Part shown: piece after piece, positions 1-5,113 of the stretch
How the letters are laid out: every line of letters starts with the position of its first letter
How positions within the stretch are numbered: position 1 is the stretch's first letter
NCBI GenBank assembly: GCA_016183075.1
Contig: JACPFH010000326.1
Coordinates: 1-5,113 of the forward strand
DNA: 5,113 nt
Direction of reading: 5' to 3'
DNA from: Deltaproteobacteria bacterium
GTDB taxonomy: Bacteria; Desulfobacterota; Binatia; UBA9968
Translations under genes and position numbers: made by a program
Notes under the pieces: generated by a model
Database searches by the model: none
What the model saw: the letters and a program-made list of their open reading frames with translations, nothing else
What the model was told of the DNA's origin: nothing

Positions 1-12
1 ATCCTCTTCTGA

Positions 13-79
13 AGGCAATAGGCACGAGGCAACAGGCATTAGAAAAGAGTTTCCTGCTATTGCCTGATGCCTGTTGCCT
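13..79. repeat. Head-to-head array of 7-bp AGGCANN units
   Basis: Four perfect tandem heptads AGGCANN occupy 13-19, 20-26, 27-33 and 34-40. An 18-nt spacer follows, then three heptads of the reverse complement, NNTGCCT, at 59-65, 66-72 and 73-79. The longest perfect inverted match is 13 bp (27-39 against 67-79), which could form a stem with a 27-nt loop. A second match of 8 bp (13-20 against 58-65) uses the other units, so the arms are interleaved and both stems cannot form as one simple nested hairpin. TTTT follows at 81-84, so the 13-bp stem could act as a weak intrinsic terminator for a gene left of the window. The array ends 9 nt before the first gene's ATG. I do not recognise it as a named repeat family, and its function is unknown. 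Confidence 0.75.
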
Positions 80-88
80 GTTTTAATC

Positions 89-2020
89 ATGGCGCGCAAA
101 AGATATCTCAAGAAAACGCCGCTTACGGAGGCGCGCGAGCTCTTTCTGCGGCGGATCGACCCTTCCAGCTTGGAAAGCGAAGCGGTGAGAGTCGATGAGG
201 CGCTTCACCGCATCACTTCCGAGCCGGTGTTCGCGCGCATCTCATCGCCGCACTATCATGCTGCCGCCATGGACGGGATCTGCGTGCGGGCTGAAGATAC
301 CTTCGGCGCAACCGAGTTCGCGCCCAAAAGGCTCAGGCGCGCTTCCCCGGACGTGGCGACGGGGGGAAGCTTCGGTTATGTGGATACCGGCAATGCGCTC
401 CCGCTGTGGGCCAATGCGGTCATCATGATAGAAAAGGTGCGGCAGATCGATGATGGTACGGTGGAGATCTGCGAGTCCGTAGCTCCGTGGCACCACGTGC
501 GGCTGGTCGGCGAGGACGTCGTGGCCACAGAGTTGCTGCTTCCCCGTTCCCACAGGCTGCGACCGTATGATCTGGGCGCGCTGCTTGCCGCCGGGCATAC
601 AACAGTTCAGGTCAAGGCGCGGCCCACGGTCGCGATTCTTCCCACCGGCGATGAGCTGATCGAGCCTGGAGATGAAGCCACGCCGGGCGCCGTGATCGAA
701 TTCAACTCCAGCGTGCTGGCGGCATTTGTCCGGGAATGGGGAGGAGAGCCGGTGAGACTCCGCAGGGTAGGAGATGATCCGGCTCTGCTTCGGGCGGCGC
801 TCAGGCAGGCCCTGGAGCAAAACCACATCGTCGCCATCATCGCCGGTTCATCCGCGGGCGAGCGCGACTTCACGGCGGAGGTTATCGCGCAAGAGGGAGA
901 GCTATTGGTTCACGGCATCGACGTGATGCCGGGAAAACCGGCGGCTCTGGGAGTCGTGAACGGGAAACCCGTTCTCGGCATTCCGGGATATCCGGTCTCG
1001 GCGGTCGTTATTGCGCGCGAGATCCTCCATGCGGTGGTAGAAAGGCTGCTGGGCTCTGCCCCGCAATCACGGCCTACGGCCCGGGCGCTGGTTCCTAAGA
1101 AGATTCCTTCTCAACTCGGTATGGAGGAATTTGTTCGCGTCACTTTGGGGCGGGTTGGATCCAACCTCATAGCGGTTCCGCTCGCGCGGGGGGCCGGGGT
1201 AATCACCACGATGGTGCGCGCCGACGGCTTCCTGCGCATTCCCAGCTTGGTCGAAGGAATCAACGCCGGCGACGAAGTTGAAGTGGAGCTTCTGCGGCCC
1301 GCCGAGGAGATCGAAAACACAATTCTCTGCACCGGCAGTCATGATCTGGCGATCGGCGTGCTTGAGGATCAGCTCAAGTTGCGCCATCCCGAGTTGAAGA
1401 TTGCGGCGACCAATGTCGGCAGCCTGGGCGGGTTGCTCGCGTTGCAGCGGGGGGAGACGCACATCGCCGGTTCCCATCTGCTCGACCCTGATACGGGCGC
1501 CTATAATATCCCCGACATCAAGCGCGTGATCCCAGGCACGCCTGTGGTCCTCGTCCATCTGGCCCAGCGCGAGCAGGGGTTGCTCGTCCGGCAAGGGAAC
1601 CCGAAACGGATCTCAGGCCTGGAGCATCTGGCGCAAAGAGAGGTCGTGTTCGTCAACCGCCAGCCCGGCTCGGGAACTCGCGTCCTGCTCGACTATCGGC
1701 TGAAGCAGCTCGGGATCGATCCCGGGTCGATCCGGGGCTATGAGCGCGAAGAATTCACCCACATGGCCGTAGCCGTCGCTATCGCGAGCGGTCTGGCCGA
1801 TGTTGGCTTAGCCATTCGCGCCGCCGCGAACGCGCTTGCGCTCGAATTCATCCCCGTGGGAGCGGAGCAGTACGACCTTCTCTTTTTGCGTCCCTTTTTC
1901 GAGTCTGAGAGGGGACGGAGGCTGATGGAGATCATCCGGTCGCAGGAATTTAAGAATGCTCTGAGAGCCCTAGGCGGATACGAGACCGGCTCCGCCGGCG
2001 AGATCCTGTACAAACAGTAA
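89..2020 (+). CDS. moeA: MoeA-type molybdenum insertase fused to a PBP-like domain
   Basis: This 643-residue protein is a two-part fusion. Residues about 1-405 match MoeA, the cytoplasmic enzyme that inserts molybdate (or tungstate) into adenylylated molybdopterin in the last step of cofactor synthesis. Visible motifs are MDGICVR (61-67, usually MDGYAVR), VGEDV (140-144), the MoCF-domain LPTGDEL (184-190), AGSSAGERD (252-260, in place of the usual GGVSVGxxD loop) and MPGKP followed by GIPGYPVSA (280-284, 298-305). Residues about 410-640 form a periplasmic-binding-protein-like domain with TGSHD (415-419), NVGSLGGL (442-449) and PGSGTR (526-531). This architecture is known as the MoeA/LysR-substrate-domain-like group, and the extra domain has been supposed to sense or hold an oxyanion. 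No signal peptide is visible, so both domains should be cytoplasmic. The ATG at 89 is preferred over an in-frame TTG at 74 because the TTG lies inside the heptad repeat. Neither start has a clear Shine-Dalgarno sequence. The domain assignment is firm; the role of the C-terminal domain is inference. Confidence 0.93.
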   Translation: MARKRYLKKTPLTEARELFLRRIDPSSLESEAVRVDEALHRITSEPVFARISSPHYHAAAMDGICVRAEDTFGATEFAPKRLRRASPDVATGGSFGYVDTGNALPLWANAVIMIEKVRQIDDGTVEICESVAPWHHVRLVGEDVVATELLLPRSHRLRPYDLGALLAAGHTTVQVKARPTVAILPTGDELIEPGDEATPGAVIEFNSSVLAAFVREWGGEPVRLRRVGDDPALLRAALRQALEQNHIVAIIAGSSAGERDFTAEVIAQEGELLVHGIDVMPGKPAALGVVNGKPVLGIPGYPVSAVVIAREILHAVVERLLGSAPQSRPTARALVPKKIPSQLGMEEFVRVTLGRVGSNLIAVPLARGAGVITTMVRADGFLRIPSLVEGINAGDEVEVELLRPAEEIENTILCTGSHDLAIGVLEDQLKLRHPELKIAATNVGSLGGLLALQRGETHIAGSHLLDPDTGAYNIPDIKRVIPGTPVVLVHLAQREQGLLVRQGNPKRISGLEHLAQREVVFVNRQPGSGTRVLLDYRLKQLGIDPGSIRGYEREEFTHMAVAVAIASGLADVGLAIRAAANALALEFIPVGAEQYDLLFLRPFFESERGRRLMEIIRSQEFKNALRALGGYETGSAGEILYKQ

Positions 2021-2022
2021 TC

Positions 2023-2038
2023 CGCTTGCTCGCAAGCG
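2023..2038. terminator. Small hairpin between convergent genes
   Basis: A perfect 6-bp stem (CGCTTG against CAAGCG) with a CTCG tetraloop begins 3 nt after the stop codon of the MoeA fusion. It lies in the 47-nt gap between two genes whose 3' ends face each other. That position suits a bidirectional terminator, but no T-run follows it directly on either strand. It is therefore only a weak candidate for factor-independent termination. Confidence 0.3.
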
Positions 2039-2067
2039 CTGAGACCTTGAGTTCTTTCATGCGCTCC

Positions 2068-2757
2068 TTAGATGAGATGCCGGCGAAAGAACTCGATCGT
2101 GCGCGGCCAGGAAGCTTCGGTCGCCTCTTTGTGGTAGCGCTCGTGCGTGTCGTTCACAAAGGCGTGGTCGGCGCCGTCGTAAAGAAACAGCTCAACGGGC
2201 TTTCGATGTTGTTCCAGGGTATTTTTTATCCGCTCGATTTCGGACATCGGGGTTATCGAGTCGGCCAAGCCGTGGTGAATCAGCAGCGGGCAACCCGCAT
2301 TGGCCACCTCGCTGGGATCAGGATAGATGCTGGGAAAATAGGTGACCGCCGCGCTGAACTCGGCGCTGCGGCAAGTCGCCAGGAGCGCCAGGCCTCCGCC
2401 CATGCAGAAGCCTGTGATCCCGATCTTTCCCGAGACAAACGGCAGGCTTCTCAGATAGGGGACGGCGGCCAGGATATCCTGGATCGCCCCGTCTAAATCG
2501 AGAGAAGCCTTCAAACGAGCCGCTTCCCGGGGATCAGCGGTCACGTTGCCGTGGTAGAGATCGGGAACGAGGGCTACGAAGCCTTCCTTGGCAAAACGCC
2601 GGCTCAACTCGCGAAAGTGCTCTTCCAAGCCCCACCATTCATAGAGAATGATTACGGCCGGCCACGGGCCGGTTGCTGTCGGGCGGCTCAGATAGGCATT
2701 GACTCCCGGCTGGCCACTTGCATAGAAGGCGTGAAGGGAAACGATTTTTTCCGCCAT
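2068..2757 (-). CDS. Dienelactone hydrolase family protein
   Basis: This is a 229-residue single-domain alpha/beta hydrolase of normal length for the dienelactone hydrolase (carboxymethylenebutenolidase) family. The family signatures are clear: YEWWGL with the conserved Glu40, the nucleophile elbow GFCMGGG with Cys118, Asp166 in HHGLADS, and His198 in GADHAF. Together they give the Cys-Asp-His triad typical of the family. No signal peptide is seen, so the enzyme is probably cytoplasmic. Classical members open the lactone ring of dienelactone to maleylacetate in chlorocatechol breakdown, but many homologues act on other esters or lactones, and no other aromatic-degradation gene is visible here. 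The ATG at 2757 is chosen because AGGAGG lies 9 nt upstream; an upstream TTG at 2784 has no such support. The gene follows the amidase on the same strand after 53 nt, so it may be co-transcribed. Family is certain, substrate unknown. Confidence 0.93.
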   Translation of the reverse strand: MAEKIVSLHAFYASGQPGVNAYLSRPTATGPWPAVIILYEWWGLEEHFRELSRRFAKEGFVALVPDLYHGNVTADPREAARLKASLDLDGAIQDILAAVPYLRSLPFVSGKIGITGFCMGGGLALLATCRSAEFSAAVTYFPSIYPDPSEVANAGCPLLIHHGLADSITPMSEIERIKNTLEQHRKPVELFLYDGADHAFVNDTHERYHKEATEASWPRTIEFFRRHLI

Positions 2758-2766
2758 GGAACCTTG

Positions 2767-2772
2767 CCTCCT
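2767..2772 (-). promoter_or_regulatory. Ribosome binding site of the dienelactone hydrolase gene
   Basis: A perfect AGGAGG on the minus strand sits 9 nt before the ATG at 2757. It fixes the start there, shortening the longest open frame by nine codons. Confidence 0.85.
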
Positions 2773-2810
2773 GAAGTTCGTCAAAAGGGTTTACAAACGC
2801 GCATCGAAGT

Positions 2811-4214
2811 TTAGATGGGAGGCCGTCTCTCGTACCACCGGGCGTGCTGCTGGTACGTGTAAGCCCCGCGTAAGACCGTGAGTTCATCGAAAGGCTTTCC
2901 CACGAGCTGGAGGGCTACGGGGAGGTTGGCCCGGGCGAAGCCGCACGGAACGGAGATCGCCGGCAGCCCTGCCAGGTTGAACGGTGCGAGAAAGTCCGGA
3001 GCCAGATGCCGGTACAAGACGTCCAGGGGGCTGCTCTCTTCGACAGTAGGGGCCGGCTCTGGTTGGCCGGGCAGGGCGAGCAGGTCCACCTTGCGGAAGA
3101 CCTCGGCAAACTCCCGCTTGACTCTGCTGCGGACCCGCTGGGCCTGAATATAATCGGCCGCGCCGGTGAGGATGCCAAAGTATAATCTCGCGCGTCGCGA
3201 AGGCGCGGCGTTTTTTAGCAGTGTCGGGACCTCGCGCTTGTGAGCCGTAAAATACTCATTGTAGTAGATCACCGCGTTCGCAACGGTCGCGAGCTTTAGC
3301 GTGGGGAGCGTGACTTCTTCAACTCGCGCTCCCAAGGACTCCAATTCTCCAACGGCCTTTTCCACGAGCGCGAGAATCTCAGGGTCGGTTCGGGCCCGGC
3401 ATTCTTGGATGTAATGGCGGGGAACACCGACGACCAAGCCCTTCGCGTCTTCGCGCAGCGCCGCAGCGTACTCGGGGACCGGCGCGCGGCCGGAGGTGGG
3501 ATCTTTCGGATCGTGGCCGGCCACGGCCTGGAGCACATGAGCCGCATCCTCCACGACCCAGGTCATGGGGCCGCAGTGATCCAGCGACCAGCAGAGCGGC
3601 GCGAGACCGTAGCGGCTCACTCGCCCGTAGGTGGGTTTCAGCCCTACGATCCCGCACAGAGAAGCCGGATTTCGTATCGACCCGGCCGTATCCTCGCCGA
3701 TTGCGCCCATGCACAGGCCGGCCGCCACGGCGGCGCCGGCGCCCGTGCTCGATCCACCCGTGATATGACCGGTGTTCCACGGATTGCACGCTTGAGGCGG
3801 CTCACCGGGAAGCCCGCTCATTACGAGCTTGCCGAGGATCACTGCCCCGGCCTGCCTGAGCTTGTGCACGACGGTCGAATCCTCTGAAAGCTCGGGATCG
3901 CGCGAGCCTTTTTCCCGTATCGCCCGTATGGCGGCGGGCGCGCCTTTAACGTCTCGCTGGTCTTTGACGGCGACTGGAATGCCGTGAAGCGGACCCCGGT
4001 AGTGGCCATGGAGAATTTCGGCCTCGGCTCGGCGCGCCTCTTCGAGCGCGCTTTCCGTCATAACGTTCAGATAAGCGTGGAGTTGTCCGTCGACGGCTTC
4101 GATGCGGTTGAGAACCGCCCGGGTCAGCTCAACCGGGGAGAGGGCGCCGCTTTGAATGGGCTTCTGTGCTTCGTGGATGGTCAGGTGAAACAGCGGTTTT
4201 TCTTGCGCACGCAT
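2811..4214 (-). CDS. Amidase-signature hydrolase (GatA/AtzE-like)
   Basis: This 467-residue protein belongs to the amidase signature family, whose members hydrolyse carboxylic amides with a Ser-cisSer-Lys triad. All three residues are visible: Lys84 in VAVKD, the cis-serine Ser155 in GGSSTG, and the nucleophile Ser179 in DTAGSIR. The 24-residue gap between the two serines is the family spacing. GLKPTYGRVSRYG (191-203) resembles the GatA subunit of tRNA amidotransferases, and the C-terminus has the usual AGLPAISVP strand, so the protein is full length. Two positions differ from the common consensus: Thr replaces Gly in GGSSGG, and Ala replaces Gly in DTGGS. No GatB gene is seen. With the small GatC/AtzG-like protein directly upstream, a small-molecule amidase resembling the AtzE-AtzG pair is more likely than a tRNA-modifying enzyme. 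The ATG at 4214 has AAAGGAG 5 nt upstream; a longer frame from 4277 would overlap the preceding gene by 53 nt. The substrate cannot be told. Confidence 0.92.
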   Translation of the reverse strand: MRAQEKPLFHLTIHEAQKPIQSGALSPVELTRAVLNRIEAVDGQLHAYLNVMTESALEEARRAEAEILHGHYRGPLHGIPVAVKDQRDVKGAPAAIRAIREKGSRDPELSEDSTVVHKLRQAGAVILGKLVMSGLPGEPPQACNPWNTGHITGGSSTGAGAAVAAGLCMGAIGEDTAGSIRNPASLCGIVGLKPTYGRVSRYGLAPLCWSLDHCGPMTWVVEDAAHVLQAVAGHDPKDPTSGRAPVPEYAAALREDAKGLVVGVPRHYIQECRARTDPEILALVEKAVGELESLGARVEEVTLPTLKLATVANAVIYYNEYFTAHKREVPTLLKNAAPSRRARLYFGILTGAADYIQAQRVRSRVKREFAEVFRKVDLLALPGQPEPAPTVEESSPLDVLYRHLAPDFLAPFNLAGLPAISVPCGFARANLPVALQLVGKPFDELTVLRGAYTYQQHARWYERRPPI

Positions 4215-4219
4215 CCCGG

Positions 4220-4226
4220 CTCCTTT
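4220..4226 (-). promoter_or_regulatory. Ribosome binding site of the amidase, overlapping the upstream stop
   Basis: AAAGGAG on the minus strand lies 5 nt before the amidase ATG at 4214. It shares bases with the TAA stop (4225-4227) of the preceding small gene, an arrangement expected for translational coupling of two subunits made together. It also decides the amidase start. Confidence 0.8.
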
Positions 4227-4416
4227 ACTTTGCGCTCCATTCGGGGCGAAACGTAGGCGCGATCTCCTCATCCTCAAGGTCGACGGAGTGAAGCGTCTTT
4301 ACGCTCGCCAAGTATAATTCGATCAGCTCCCCGAAGCGCTCCAGATCCCCCTCTTTGGGCTCGAGCCCTCCCTGGGCCAACAATGCCCGAAGCGTCTGCT
4401 CAGTCGACTTCTCCAT
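4225..4416 (-). CDS. Small GatC/AtzG-like partner protein
   Basis: This is a 63-residue protein without cysteine, membrane segment or signal peptide, predicted as helix - turn - helix followed by an extended tail. A GL(x)P-type turn at 17-20 and a helix around 24-43 lead to VDLEDEEIAPTFRP (45-58). The acidic stretch followed by AP-x-F-x-P recalls the tail of AtzG-type (DUF4089) and GatC-type proteins, which wrap around and stabilise their amidase partner. Its position 10 nt upstream of an amidase-signature gene fits that role well. An ATG at 4416 with GAGGAG 5 nt upstream gives a convincing start. The similarity is seen by eye and is weak at the residue level, so the partner role rests mainly on length, tail motif and gene order. 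An unrelated small protein remains possible. Confidence 0.72.
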   Translation of the reverse strand: MEKSTEQTLRALLAQGGLEPKEGDLERFGELIELYLASVKTLHSVDLEDEEIAPTFRPEWSAK

Positions 4417-4421
4417 CTTCG

Positions 4422-4427
4422 CTCCTC
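4422..4427 (-). promoter_or_regulatory. Ribosome binding site of the GatC/AtzG-like gene
   Basis: GAGGAG on the minus strand lies 5 nt before the ATG at 4416, which supports translation of this short open frame. Confidence 0.75.
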
Positions 4428-4463
4428 TCTTAACAGAAACTTTGGCGGGTGTCTGCCGCTAAT

Positions 4464-4487
4464 GAGCCGGAGTTTATCTCCGGTCTC
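4464..4487. repeat. Stem-loop upstream of the amidase group
   Basis: CCGGAG (4467-4472) and CTCCGG (4478-4483) form a perfect 6-bp stem with a TTTAT loop. Three more pairs (GAG 4464-4466 with CTC 4485-4487) extend it if T4484 is bulged out. No T-run follows, so it is not a typical terminator. It lies between the transposase remnant and the amidase group and may be a REP-like hairpin left by the element, or an operator. It overlaps the candidate promoter. Confidence 0.45.
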
Positions 4488-4500
4488 GGACTGCGGTCAA
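4471..4500 (-). promoter_or_regulatory. Candidate sigma70 promoter for the amidase group
   Basis: On the minus strand TTGACC (4500-4495) resembles a -35 box and TAAACT (4476-4471) a -10 box, matching the consensus at five and four of six positions, with an 18-nt spacer. The leader to the ATG at 4416 would be about 45-50 nt. The -35 box coincides with the end of the decayed transposase frame, and the -10 box falls in the stem-loop, so the promoter may have been created by the insertion. This is a pattern match only. Confidence 0.35.
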
Positions 4501-4752
4501 GCTCCTGTATTGGATTGCTTCAGCCCCTGCATGAAGCGGGGAAGAGGCACAGGGGAGATCTCAAGCAAAAGGTGAACGTGGTTGGGCATCAGAGTACGCA
4601 CACCTTCACCCATAGTTCTTACGGTACCGAGCCACTCGCTCCAGGTAGGCTCTGTAGTCTCGCCCGGTGCGAAACGTCTTCTGCCTCTGATTTCCCCGCG
4701 CGATCACGTGATACAGCAGACCCGGAGCAAACAGGCGAGAACGACGAGGCAT
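4497..4752 (-). pseudogene. Truncated, frameshifted IS200-like (Y1/RAYT family) transposase
   Basis: From the ATG at 4752 the frame reads MPRRSRLFAPGLLYHVIARG, a hallmark N-terminus of the REP-associated tyrosine transposase branch of IS200-like (Y1, HUH) enzymes. It continues with GNQRQKTF and DYRAYLERVARY before a TGA at 4606-4608, after 48 residues. A second frame beginning at 4589 carries MPNHVHLLLE, which contains the HxH metal-binding motif, then RFMQGLKQSN, and stops at 4497-4499. The stretch between the two parts appears about 5 nt shorter than an intact gene would need, which breaks the frame. The second part ends where family members continue with a YTxYFN-like sequence, so the region expected to hold the catalytic tyrosine is missing. 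Only about 80 residues of a protein normally well over 150 remain. It cannot encode an active transposase. Family assignment comes from motif recognition and is strong. Confidence 0.88.
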
Positions 4753-5113
4753 GCGTCGCCGATATCACCGGAAAGGTAAAATTGTCAAGATTAGAAGGTC
4801 TGACCCCGACACTCTTGCTTCTCAGCAACAGCCCGGTGGCGTTGGAATTTGCGTTTTGCCAGCCTGCCAAATGAGAAAAGAAACGCCTGGAATGATGTTG
4901 AAACACAAATATAGGATTAGGCCATTTGGATACGCGAGAAGATTTAACAAATAGATTCGCTACCAGTGACACACCGGATAGCAAACCTATACCAACAGAG
5001 AACAACCCCCAGAAGAATAATATCGGTGCAGGCACATTCCCGAACCCGGGCACAAAGAGCAAAACTCCGATTGCACCGAAAATACAAATTCCGTAATCAA
5101 AAAGTGTAAATCG
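4619..5113 (-). CDS. Partial membrane protein, 5' end outside the window
   Basis: This frame is open from the window edge to a TAA at 4619, 164 codons, with no plausible ATG inside. The first part holds two hydrophobic segments: about residues 4-22 (with GICIFGAIGVLLFVPGFG) and about 30-55 (with ILFFWGLFSVGIGLLSG), joined by a short NVPAP turn. A basic stretch KSSRVSKW follows, as expected for the cytoplasmic side. A chance open frame would rarely give two such clean membrane helices, so this part is probably real coding sequence. After about residue 100 the frame enters the transposase element (motif at 4796-4813) and then runs out of frame through the transposase remnant, so the last ~60 codons are likely not native and the gene may have been cut by the insertion. 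The DNA here is AT-richer than the rest of the window. I do not recognise the family. Confidence 0.45.
   Translation of the reverse strand, partial: RFTLFDYGICIFGAIGVLLFVPGFGNVPAPILFFWGLFSVGIGLLSGVSLVANLFVKSSRVSKWPNPIFVFQHHSRRFFSHLAGWQNANSNATGLLLRSKSVGVRPSNLDNFTFPVISATHASSFSPVCSGSAVSRDRAGKSEAEDVSHRARLQSLPGASGSVP
4796..4813. other. GGTCTGACCCCGACAC motif upstream of the transposase remnant
   Basis: This stretch lies about 44 nt upstream of the transposase start codon. On the transposase strand it reads AGTGTCGGGGTCAGACC. I recall similar GTCGGGGTCAGACC-like sequence beside IS200-like/RAYT transposase genes in other GC-rich bacteria, so it may mark the element's left end. It is also close to where base composition turns AT-rich, which supports an element boundary. 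The link to the transposase family is from memory and unverified. Confidence 0.4.

Noticed and set aside
13..79. CRISPR array
   Set aside because: The units are only 7 bp, contiguous and inverted halfway, with no spacers and no cas genes nearby.
74..88. TTG start five codons upstream of the MoeA fusion's ATG
   Set aside because: The TTG lies inside the last heptad of the repeat array, has no ribosome binding site and adds residues that MoeA proteins do not have.
242..826. 194-codon open frame on the minus strand inside the MoeA gene
   Set aside because: It is antisense to a strongly supported gene, shows no recognisable domain and looks like an overlap produced by GC-rich codons.
1067..1594. 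175-codon open frame on the minus strand inside the MoeA gene
   Set aside because: Antisense shadow: no motifs, and the plus-strand frame has continuous family motifs across it.
2026..2496. 156-codon plus-strand open frame opposite the dienelactone hydrolase gene
   Set aside because: The minus strand has the catalytic Cys, Asp and His motifs and a perfect ribosome binding site; this frame has neither motifs nor a start signal.
3405..3887. 160-codon plus-strand open frame opposite the amidase
   Set aside because: It lies opposite the amidase catalytic core and has no recognisable domain.
4215..4277. Longer amidase with 21 extra N-terminal residues
   Set aside because: It would overlap the GatC/AtzG-like gene by 53 nt and ignore the AAAGGAG just before the ATG at 4214; the extra residues are arginine-rich and unlike an amidase N-terminus.
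4449..4874. 141-codon plus-strand open frame at the right end
   Set aside because: It runs antisense through the transposase remnant and the motif at 4796-4813, with no domain or ribosome binding site.

Overview
This window is GC-rich bacterial DNA, roughly 58-60% GC by eye, becoming clearly AT-richer over the last ~250 bases. It looks like a chromosomal segment from an uncultured environmental bacterium. A MoeA-PBP fusion, a GatA-like amidase, a dienelactone-hydrolase family enzyme and a decayed IS200-like transposase together would suit a deltaproteobacteria-like or NC10/Rokubacteria-like lineage. That placement is an impression from gene content, not something the sequence proves.

Layout, left to right. 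Positions 13-79 hold a compact array of 7-bp units, AGGCANN four times and then its reverse complement three times, ending just before the first gene. Positions 89-2020 (+) encode a 643-residue fusion of a MoeA-type molybdenum insertase with a C-terminal periplasmic-binding-protein-like domain. A short convergent gap (2021-2067) contains a small hairpin. On the minus strand, reading right to left, comes a tight three-gene group: a 63-residue GatC/AtzG-like protein (4225-4416), a 467-residue amidase-signature hydrolase (2811-4214) and a 229-residue dienelactone-hydrolase family protein (2068-2757). Each of the three has a clear Shine-Dalgarno sequence. The first two are 10 nt apart, and the stop of one overlaps the ribosome binding site of the next.

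The right end (4417-5113) has no intact gene that can be seen in full. It holds a candidate promoter and a stem-loop for the amidase group, then a truncated and frameshifted IS200-like (Y1/RAYT family) transposase remnant at 4497-4752. Beyond a GGTCTGACCCCGACAC motif lies an AT-richer open frame with two predicted membrane helices that runs off the window edge.

How the genes work together. The fusion protein belongs to molybdenum/tungsten cofactor assembly and appears unrelated to the minus-strand group. The small protein plus amidase resemble a GatC-GatA pair without GatB, like AtzG-AtzE, so a small-molecule amide hydrolase with a dedicated stabilising subunit is more likely than a tRNA amidotransferase. 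The downstream alpha/beta hydrolase may act in the same catabolic route, but its substrate cannot be read from the sequence. I do not see a wholly new system. The most distinctive items are the heptad array, the two-subunit amidase with altered motif residues, and the decayed transposase at the head of its operon.
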